A stretch of DNA of 36,414 bases from an uncultured Fibrobacter sp. (GTDB taxonomy: Bacteria > Fibrobacterota > Fibrobacteria > Fibrobacterales > Fibrobacteraceae). Positions 31,138 through 36,414 of the stretch are shown piece after piece; the first letter of the stretch is position 1, and each line of letters begins with the position of its first letter. The notes under the pieces are model-generated. The model did no database searches and was not told the origin of the DNA. It saw only the letters and a program-made list of their open reading frames with translations. The position numbers were made by a program, and so were the translations under genes. The DNA is taken from positions 1 to 36,414 of the forward strand of contig OMSO01000027.1 in assembly GCA_900313675.1 (NCBI GenBank). The letters are read 5' to 3'.

Positions 31138-32382
31138 ATTCTTGTCAATCCAGTCGAAACGTTCCCGCATCCACTGGACCATCGTCTGCACGCCTTCGTC
31201 GTAAGATTCGTAAGGGTCCTTCAGCGCCCAATTTTCTATATTGGAAATAATGGGCCAGCGGCGGTATTCGTTCTCTACGGCCTTTTCGATTTGCGCTCTA
31301 TAGAGTGGAACACTGTCTATAAGGGCGCGGAATTTTCCACGATGTTCTAGCCAGTAAGCCTTGGCCTCGCCTTTTATCCAGTCGCTCCAAAAAATGTGGC
31401 TGTACAGGCGGTAATTCCGGATGTACCAGCCATCTGCAGGCTTGTTCTTTTCCCGGGAGGCGTTGCCGAAAGCAAGATCGAAATCCCACAGGGGGCCAAA
31501 ACGGACAGGACCGCCCTTTTCCCAAGTGAAAAACACGCTGCGGGCGTAGTTACCGTCTTCGTTCTTGGAAAATTCCTGAACCCAGTAGAAAGGCAGAAAA
31601 TCTTCCATGGACAGCCAATTCTGAACATCTTCTGGACTCATGTGGACAAAACGCCGGGCCGCATGTTCAAAGTCGTTCAGGTAATCCAGCAACAACTGTT
31701 GCGTTTTTTCGTTCGGGTTCTTGGGGGACTTGATATGGTAAATGTATTCATTGTCCGTAATCACGTAAGGCGGGTCGTATTTCTTGATGTCTTCTTTTTC
31801 AACCAAGAAGGTGGTATCGTTTTCGGCAATGTCCACCCGGTCATGGACCACCTTCACCGTTTCCGAAAAGAGGTAGAGCCCCATGTACTTGCGGTTGAGA
31901 AAGACCTCCACGAACTGCATCTTTGGCGTCCACCTGGGAGCAAGCCATTCCGAAAGCCGCCCCATCATGTAGTTCCGCAGGTGAGTCTTGTCTCCATAGT
32001 TTGCGATAAGGGCAAAGTCCCTGTTCTTGGGCATGCCGAACAGGGAAACCTTGTCGTCAAATTCCAGTTTCATGCCGTACTTGGGCATCTTGAAACTGGA
32101 GTTTCCGCGGCCCCGGACCGTAAGGCTATAGACTTCGCTTTCGTAATTGTCCTTGCCGTAAATCTGGAGCTTCGACGGGAATTCTGTTTCCCGGTCCCGC
32201 AGTTCATGAAAGTCTTCCGTCTCGATGACAATGCGCGGGAGCCCCGCATAGGGGTACTTGGAATCGTCCAGGGGCAAGTATTCCGGATTGTCTTCGGGGC
32301 TTTCCCAGAAACAGCCTGCCAGAGCCGCCGTAACCATCAAGACAAGCGTAGAACGCAAAACTTTCAGATGCGAGAATTTCAT
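31132..32382 (-). CDS. CotH-family (spore-coat-type protein kinase) lipoprotein
   Basis: 416 residues from the ATG at 32382; an in-frame TTG four codons upstream is rejected because the signal peptide fits the ATG (MKFSHLKVLRSTLVLMVTAA) with lipobox LAGC. CotH motifs are visible: LTVRGRGNSSFKMPKYGMKL, LRNYMMGRLSEWLAP, FVEVFLNRKYMGLYLFSETVKV, DGNYARSVFF and LWDFDLAFGN, the last containing the presumed metal-binding aspartates. CotH proteins are atypical kinases in Bacillus spores; outside spore formers they are often secreted and linked to polysaccharide machinery, with unknown targets. No Shine-Dalgarno is evident. It diverges from the next gene with only 28 bp between starts. Confidence 0.85.
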   Translation of the reverse strand: MKFSHLKVLRSTLVLMVTAALAGCFWESPEDNPEYLPLDDSKYPYAGLPRIVIETEDFHELRDRETEFPSKLQIYGKDNYESEVYSLTVRGRGNSSFKMPKYGMKLEFDDKVSLFGMPKNRDFALIANYGDKTHLRNYMMGRLSEWLAPRWTPKMQFVEVFLNRKYMGLYLFSETVKVVHDRVDIAENDTTFLVEKEDIKKYDPPYVITDNEYIYHIKSPKNPNEKTQQLLLDYLNDFEHAARRFVHMSPEDVQNWLSMEDFLPFYWVQEFSKNEDGNYARSVFFTWEKGGPVRFGPLWDFDLAFGNASREKNKPADGWYIRNYRLYSHIFWSDWIKGEAKAYWLEHRGKFRALIDSVPLYRAQIEKAVENEYRRWPIISNIENWALKDPYESYDEGVQTMVQWMRERFDWIDKNL

Positions 32383-32410
32383 TGGGACTATCAAAATATA
32401 AATTTTGCCT
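32383..32410. promoter_or_regulatory. 28-bp divergent start region with symmetric CAAAAT-ATAA-ATTTTG
   Basis: The ATG codons of the CotH and outer-membrane-like genes are 28 bp apart. Between them CAAAAT (32392-32397) and ATTTTG (32402-32407) form an inverted repeat. The same bases give TATATTTTG on the minus strand and TATAAA on the plus strand as possible -10 elements, placing both transcription starts within about 5 nt of the start codons. Neither gene has a Shine-Dalgarno. Confidence 0.45.
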
Positions 32411-33238
32411 ATGCAAAGGAAAGCGGCCTACCTGTTACTCGCACTTGCCGGCCTATGCCTATCCAAGGTATATGCCACCGAAGGGCTTGTGCCGCTACAT
32501 TTCCCGACAACGGCTCTCTCCCTAGAAGAAGCCGAGGAACTGGACGACGACGTTTACAGCAACGACCTGACGGTATCGGCGGAATACGCCCTTACCGACT
32601 GGTTCAGTTTTTACGGCAGCGGCTCTTTCCGTTTTGCCAGCTACAGCTACGAGTATTCCACCGAAGGTTACATCCATAATTACTGCAACCTGCACGTGAA
32701 CGGTTTCAACGAGAGCTATCTGGGTGTCCGGACCCTGTTTTACCGGAACTTCGGACTAGATGCGGGTTGGCGGTTTCCGCCCGGCGAAGGCTCCCAAAAG
32801 GACCGTTTCCACCGGCTGAACGCGGAACCCTTCGTGCTGTTTCCGGCGACGCGGCACCTGCTGCTCGGAACATCCCTGCGTTACAACAAGTTTCTCGAAG
32901 ACAAGAATTTTGAGCCCGGCGACGAAATCGGGTTCAAGACCAGCCTGCTTTGGAAGTTCTGGTGGAGCGATTCGGAACAGACCGGCTGGAAGCTCAGCGA
33001 AGTTCTGCTTTACCAGGCCCGTTTCCAGGAGTCGGAGAACCACAACCTGGCCAAGAACTGCCGCAAGATGGACGACAAGTACAGGGGTATGAAAATCGCC
33101 TTCGCCCTGGCACGGGACTTTCGGCTATTCGGCGCACCGCTGGAACTGGGAATAAACTACACCATCAACAAGGGAACCCTTTTTGGGTTCGAGACCGGCC
33201 ACCGGGTGGGCATCAAGCTGGGGCTAGGCCCGTTTTGA
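32411..33238 (+). CDS. Predicted outer-membrane beta-barrel protein, family not recognised
   Basis: 275 residues from the ATG at 32411; a TTG two codons earlier is less likely. A signal peptide (MQRKAAYLLLALAGLCLSKV, cleavage after VYA) is followed by alternating polar and aromatic strands: LTVSAEYALTDWFSFYGSGS, SYLGVRTLFYRNFGLDAGWR, LLLGTSLRYNKF, LELGINYTINKG, and a final strand HRVGIKLGLGPF ending in an aromatic residue, as expected of a barrel. I do not recognise a named family and make no functional call. It may be expressed with the divergent CotH lipoprotein. Its 3' end overlaps the convergent BASS transporter by 15 bp. Confidence 0.65.
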   Translation: MQRKAAYLLLALAGLCLSKVYATEGLVPLHFPTTALSLEEAEELDDDVYSNDLTVSAEYALTDWFSFYGSGSFRFASYSYEYSTEGYIHNYCNLHVNGFNESYLGVRTLFYRNFGLDAGWRFPPGEGSQKDRFHRLNAEPFVLFPATRHLLLGTSLRYNKFLEDKNFEPGDEIGFKTSLLWKFWWSDSEQTGWKLSEVLLYQARFQESENHNLAKNCRKMDDKYRGMKIAFALARDFRLFGAPLELGINYTINKGTLFGFETGHRVGIKLGLGPF

Positions 33239-34222
33239 GCGACCGTCCCACCAGGCGAAAATGTTGGCCAGCACCGTCCCGCTGATAGAATGGTAGGCAC
33301 AGCTCAAGGCACAAGGCACCATGCAAAGCACCGCCTTGGGGTTGGCCACCACGTTTTCGGGATTGGCAAAGAAGGCCATGGCAAGCACGGTGGCCATGCC
33401 GGCGTTCTGCACGCCCACCTCGATAGCGATAGTCCGCTTCTTGGCCGTATTGAACTTGAAAAGCTTACCCACGCCGTAACCCAGCACATAGCCTAGCGCA
33501 TTGTGGCAGAACACCACCGCAAGCACCAGGAAAATCAGTGATAGCCCGTTGGTCAACAGCTGCGGACGCACCGTCACCACCACACCGCCCACAATGAGCA
33601 TCAGGCCTATGACGCTTACCGCAGGCATGTTGGACTGGATTTCCTTGAACACGGCGCGCTTGCCCAAGAAGTAGTTGCAAAGGAACCCGATGGTAATGGG
33701 CGCGATTGTCACATACAGAATGTTCAGGAACATCCCCTTCGCATTCACGTCGATACTGGTGTCAGCAAGCCAAAGCACCAAAAGCGGAGTCATAATCGGC
33801 GCAAGGAGGGTGCTCACCATGGTCATGCTCACGGAATAGGTGACATCGCCATGGGCCAAAAAACTCATGACATTGCTGGAAACACCGCCCGGGCAGCACC
33901 CCACCAGAATGATACCCACGGCAAGGTAGGGGTCCAGCCCGAACACCTTCGTAAGCCCGAAGGCCACAAAGGGCATAATGGTGTATTGCGCCACGGCGCC
34001 CAGCAGAATGTGGAAAGGCTGCTTCAGCAGATTCCGCACGTCGTCCATGGAGATGGTAAGTCCCATGCTCAACATGATGACGCCGAGAATGACGGAAGAT
34101 ACATTCCCGTGAACCCAGCCAAATGCGACCGGAACGAAGAATGCGACTATTGCGCTTGCGATGACAAAGGGTGAAGCGTAGTTAGAAAGCAGACGGCTAA
34201 TAGCCTTGATTATCTTGAACAT
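33224..34222 (-). CDS. Bile acid:sodium symporter (BASS) family transporter
   Basis: A 332-residue inner-membrane protein with nine or ten hydrophobic helices. The BASS/YocS signatures are VILGVIMLSMGLTISMDDVR, the crossover helix VGIILVGCCPGGVSSNVMSFL and the second crossover EVGVQNAGMATVLA. The family couples sodium to uptake of bile acids, pantothenate, pyruvate and other organic anions; the closest bacterial characterised types are PanS and YocS-like, and the substrate here is not determinable. It converges on the outer-membrane-like gene with a 15-bp overlap. Confidence 0.9.
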   Translation of the reverse strand: MFKIIKAISRLLSNYASPFVIASAIVAFFVPVAFGWVHGNVSSVILGVIMLSMGLTISMDDVRNLLKQPFHILLGAVAQYTIMPFVAFGLTKVFGLDPYLAVGIILVGCCPGGVSSNVMSFLAHGDVTYSVSMTMVSTLLAPIMTPLLVLWLADTSIDVNAKGMFLNILYVTIAPITIGFLCNYFLGKRAVFKEIQSNMPAVSVIGLMLIVGGVVVTVRPQLLTNGLSLIFLVLAVVFCHNALGYVLGYGVGKLFKFNTAKKRTIAIEVGVQNAGMATVLAMAFFANPENVVANPKAVLCMVPCALSCAYHSISGTVLANIFAWWDGRSKRA

Positions 34223-34323
34223 GACCCAAATATAGGAATAGGGGCAGCTGGCGGCCAGTTTGGCCTACAAAAAAAACAATCCGAAAGCTTTTTTGAAATC
34301 TTTTTCTTTGCAAGAAAGCTAAA

Positions 34324-34342
34324 TATGTCATATTATGACATA
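34324..34342. promoter_or_regulatory. Perfect 19-bp palindrome upstream of the small membrane protein
   Basis: TATGTCATA-T-TATGACATA, in an AT-rich stretch 34 bp before the small ORF and immediately upstream of TATATTTG (34353-34360). The palindrome overlaps where the -35 would fall, so a bound regulator could control this promoter. The BASS gene starts 100 bp to the left on the other strand. Confidence 0.65.
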
Positions 34343-34375
34343 ATATCCTATGTATATTTGTAAGGGCGAGGTTCT

Positions 34376-34528
34376 ATGCTGATAACTTTCCTTATCGTGC
34401 TTGGCATATTGGCCCTTTTCGGGGCTGGCGACGCAGGGGATGCCTGCGTCATCACCTTGCTGTTGAAAGTGCTGCCGTTCCTGATTTTCGCGGGGATTTT
34501 GGCGTCTTTAATGTTCTGTGGCGGGTAA
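34376..34528 (+). CDS. Small two-helix membrane protein, 50 residues, unknown function
   Basis: ATG at 34376 with GGGCGAGG 6 nt upstream, ending TAA at 34528. The product begins MLITFLIVLGILALFGAGD and ends FLIFAGILASLMFCGG: two hydrophobic segments (residues 1-15 and about 27-47) around a short loop, AGDAGDAC, containing three acidic or cysteine residues. A TATATTTG -10 element (34353-34360) and a perfect palindrome lie just upstream, so the gene has its own regulated promoter. I recognise no family. Toxic small membrane peptide, subunit or stress protein are all possible; nothing favours one, though it lies next to the AbiE module. Confidence 0.6.
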   Translation: MLITFLIVLGILALFGAGDAGDACVITLLLKVLPFLIFAGILASLMFCGG

Positions 34529-34539
34529 AAAGATTAAAA

Positions 34540-34587
34540 ACTTGCATTTTCAACCATTTTATTATATATTTAGTTTGAAATGCAAGT
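34540..34587 (+). promoter_or_regulatory. abiE promoter with inverted repeat reaching over the start codon
   Basis: ACTTGCATTT (34540-34549) and AAATGCAAGT (34578-34587) are perfect complements. TTGCAT (34542-34547), 17 bp, TATATT (34565-34570) form the promoter. Predicted transcription starts near 34577, and the AbiEi ATG (34580-34582) lies inside the right arm, so the mRNA would be leaderless. AbiEi-type antitoxins are known to repress their own promoter through inverted repeats. Confidence 0.7.
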
Positions 34588-35188
34588 AAAAAACGAAAAG
34601 AAACTGGATAAAATGCTGAGCGCGAACGGCGGCTATATCACGCGAAAACAAGTTGACAACCACAAGATTCCTTCGTGGTTCTTGACCGATTTCGTGCGAA
34701 AGCAGGGCCTTGTCAAGGTGGACAAGGGATTCTACGCCCAAGAGCAATGGATCAGGGACGATTACCTTGTTTTTCAATACAAGTATCCCAGATTCATCTT
34801 TTCACACGTTTCCGCACTGTTCTTGCATGGGCTAACAGACCGCCTACCCGATTATTTCGAGGTAACCGGGCCCAAGAATTATAGGCCATTTTCTCCGAAC
34901 CCTTCCGTCGCAATCCACACGGATTCCCACGAAAAAACCTACAAATTGGGAATCTGCAAAATAAAGACATCTCTTGGGCATCTGGTGGAAAGCTACGACA
35001 TGGAACGAACGATTTGCGACATCATCAAGAACAGTCAAAAGATCGATGCCGAAATTTACGGCAAGGCGCTCAGGCTTTACGCAAAATCAAAAGACAAGGA
35101 CATACGCAAACTTCTCCGCTATGCCAAGATACTGAAAATAGAGAACAAAGTGGCGGAACTTATGACGGTGGTACTGAATGAAGATTAA
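34580..35188 (+). CDS. abiEi: AbiEi-family type IV antitoxin/transcriptional repressor
   Basis: A 202-residue protein of the AbiEi family. The N-terminal winged helix-turn-helix (LDKMLSANGGYITRKQVDNHKIP, then FVRKQGLVKVDKGFYAQ) binds DNA; the C-terminal domain (FIFSHVSALFLHGLTDRLPDYFEVTGP, later ESYDMERTICDII) counters the partner toxin without direct contact in the type IV scheme. It overlaps abiEii by 11 bp. AbiE modules give phage abortive infection and stabilise mobile DNA. No Shine-Dalgarno. The pair is more AT-rich than the housekeeping genes, which suggests transfer. Confidence 0.86.
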   Translation: MQVKNEKKLDKMLSANGGYITRKQVDNHKIPSWFLTDFVRKQGLVKVDKGFYAQEQWIRDDYLVFQYKYPRFIFSHVSALFLHGLTDRLPDYFEVTGPKNYRPFSPNPSVAIHTDSHEKTYKLGICKIKTSLGHLVESYDMERTICDIIKNSQKIDAEIYGKALRLYAKSKDKDIRKLLRYAKILKIENKVAELMTVVLNED

Positions 35189-36017
35189 CAAGAACTCCCT
35201 GCAAGCGAGAATCAACAATCTTTCCAAAGAAATGGGCGTCCACGCCAACGTCCTGCTGGTATCGTTCTTTTTTGATGCCTTCATTTCAAGATTGACCAAG
35301 TCAATATACGCAGACAAATTTGTTTTCAAAGGCGGGTTCTATCTCGCCACATTGCTCGGCATAAAGAACCGCTATACTGCCGACATTGATTTCCTTTTGA
35401 GAAAGGAAACCATGAATGAGAATAGATTGAAGGAAATTTTCACCGACATCATTGCAATCGATTCAGACGATTCTATCACTTTTGAAATAAGCGATATTTC
35501 TCTTATCCGCGACGAAGACGCCTATGGCGGATTTTCCATCCTTTTGACCGGGCGCCTAGAGAACGTCAGACAAAGTTTCCATGTCGATGTCGCCACGGGC
35601 GATCCTATTACGCCAAAAGATATCGAATACTCCTACCAAAGTCTCATCAGCAATGAAACCATTGCGTTCCGAGCATACAACCTAGAAACAGTTGTTGCGG
35701 AAAAACTTCAAACCATTCTTTTCCGAGGCTTGCTCAACAGCCGTTGCAAAGATTATTACGACATTTATATTATTAAGCAATCGCAATGGATCAACATCAA
35801 CATTCCTGACTTGAGGAAATCTTTTGAAGCAACTTGCCAATATCGCAAGACTCCCTTTGAAAAAGATGAAGCCTTTTTGGTTCTAGAAGAAATTTCAGGG
35901 AGCAATATACTTCAAACTCGATGGAACAACTACGCCAAGAAGGCTTCCTTTGCAAAGGACATTACGTTTGAAACAACGATTGAATCTTGCAAAGAGATTC
36001 TCGATTGTATTTTCTAG
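35178..36017 (+). CDS. abiEii: AbiEii/AbiGii-family nucleotidyltransferase toxin
   Basis: A 279-residue toxin of the AbiEii (DUF1814) family with a minimal nucleotidyltransferase fold. FKGGFYL (residues 50-56) is motif I and TADIDFLL with D69 and D71 is motif II, the metal-binding pair. RAYNLETVVAEKLQTILFRG and SRCKDYYDIYII are motifs III and IV. Characterised relatives add nucleotides, for example to tRNA ends, and are bacteriostatic. It overlaps its antitoxin by 11 bp. All expected motifs are intact, so the module looks functional. Confidence 0.88.
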   Translation: MKINKNSLQARINNLSKEMGVHANVLLVSFFFDAFISRLTKSIYADKFVFKGGFYLATLLGIKNRYTADIDFLLRKETMNENRLKEIFTDIIAIDSDDSITFEISDISLIRDEDAYGGFSILLTGRLENVRQSFHVDVATGDPITPKDIEYSYQSLISNETIAFRAYNLETVVAEKLQTILFRGLLNSRCKDYYDIYIIKQSQWININIPDLRKSFEATCQYRKTPFEKDEAFLVLEEISGSNILQTRWNNYAKKASFAKDITFETTIESCKEILDCIF

Positions 36018-36027
36018 CATGATTTTA

Positions 36028-36049
36028 AACGTGTCGAATTCGATACGTT
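36028..36049. other. 22-bp near-perfect palindrome
   Basis: AACGTGTCGAA/TTCGATACGTT is self-complementary except for one G-T pair. It lies between the abiEii stop and the leuS terminator. Its role is unknown; a binding site or part of a bidirectional terminator is possible. Confidence 0.5.
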
Positions 36050-36075
36050 AAAAACGCCCACTCGTATGAGTGGGC
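36048..36075 (-). terminator. Intrinsic terminator of leuS
   Basis: GCCCACTC-loop-GAGTGGGC (36056-36075), an 8-bp perfect stem with a 4-base loop, followed on the minus strand by GTTTTTAAC. It lies 36 bp beyond the leuS stop. Confidence 0.85.
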
Positions 36076-36110
36076 ATGATTATAAGGGCGGGGCCGGGGC
36101 AGGCTCAATT

Positions 36111-36414
36111 TTATGCTGGCTTGACAACGATATTGACCAACTTACCCGGCACAACAATTGACTTGACAACCTGCATGCCCTTGGTAAATTCCTTCACTCG
36201 GTCGTTGTCCATGGCGAGCTTTTCCAAAGCGGCCTTGTCCATGTCCTTGGCGACAGATGCCTTCGCGCGGACCTTGCCGTTCACCTGGAACACGACTTCC
36301 ACGGTGTTTTCGACGGCCTTGGAGTGGTCGGCTTCCGGCCAGGCGACGTTCGTGAGGGATTCGTTGTGGCCGAGGATGCTCCACATTTCTTCGGCGATGT
36401 GCGGGGCAAACGGG
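36111..36414 (-). CDS. leuS: Leucyl-tRNA synthetase, C-terminal end (cut by right edge)
   Basis: The frame enters from the right edge as PFAPHIAEEMWSILGHNESL, the anticodon-binding helix found in LeuRS, and ends with the small C-terminal domain: VVFQVNGKVRAKASVAKDMD, then KSIVVPGKLVNIVVKPA and TAA at 36111. These VNGKxR and VPGKLVNIV blocks are diagnostic of bacterial LeuRS. About the last 100 residues are visible; the remainder lies outside. An intrinsic terminator follows. Confidence 0.95.
   Translation of the reverse strand, partial: PFAPHIAEEMWSILGHNESLTNVAWPEADHSKAVENTVEVVFQVNGKVRAKASVAKDMDKAALEKLAMDNDRVKEFTKGMQVVKSIVVPGKLVNIVVKPA

Overview
The window looks like chromosome from a Fibrobacter-like member of the Fibrobacterota (FCB group). 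This is inference. It rests on two tandem GH44 glycoside hydrolases with Por/T9SS-type C-terminal tails, a lipid-asymmetry ABC transporter typical of diderms, AT-rich promoters ending in TATATTT(G/A), many starts without a Shine-Dalgarno, and intergenic stretches of degenerate heptamer repeats. I see no tRNA, rRNA, CRISPR array, insertion sequence or integrase.

Layout. 1-4070 is accessory: the tail of a RhuM-like protein, a DUF4143 ATPase, a GT2 glycosyltransferase and a HigB toxin with an ImmA-fused HigA antitoxin. 4073-10236 holds wecE, a flavodoxin-like lipoprotein and the two GH44 enzymes. 10237-13358 holds cysK and metY on the minus strand, set among tandem and palindromic repeats. 13359-18763 is a dense plus-strand block: hisE-hisG, an EAL-HDOD regulator, recR, engB, mlaE and mlaF. 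18912-23913 carries pyrC, plsC, rnr and a rhamnan-synthesis-F-like gene. 24129-26807 is the minus-strand rpmH-rnpA-yidD-yidC block, without dnaA beside it. 26974-31137 carries a degenerate GGDEF protein, a DivIVA-like protein, a DUF167 protein and a membrane HD-GYP protein. 31132-34528 has a CotH lipoprotein, an outer-membrane-like protein, a BASS transporter and an unlisted 50-residue membrane protein. 34580-36017 is an AbiEi/AbiEii module. The right edge cuts leuS.

How it works together. Two toxin-antitoxin modules and a stand-alone ATPase gene have promoters bracketed by long inverted repeats, consistent with autoregulation. Three proteins belong to c-di-GMP signalling families (EAL-HDOD, GGDEF, HD-GYP), and the first two have altered signature motifs. 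Envelope functions dominate the rest: MlaFE, PlsC, YidC/YidD, BASS, CotH, WecE, GT2 and RgpF.

No wholly new multi-gene system is evident. The observations most worth a second look are: a perfect 4x7-bp repeat inside yidC; rnpA with no ordinary start codon, lying in frame behind the rpmH stop; a class of apparently leaderless promoters overlapping symmetric operators; a tiny membrane-protein gene behind a perfect 19-bp palindrome; and twin 18-bp inverted repeats at the left edge.
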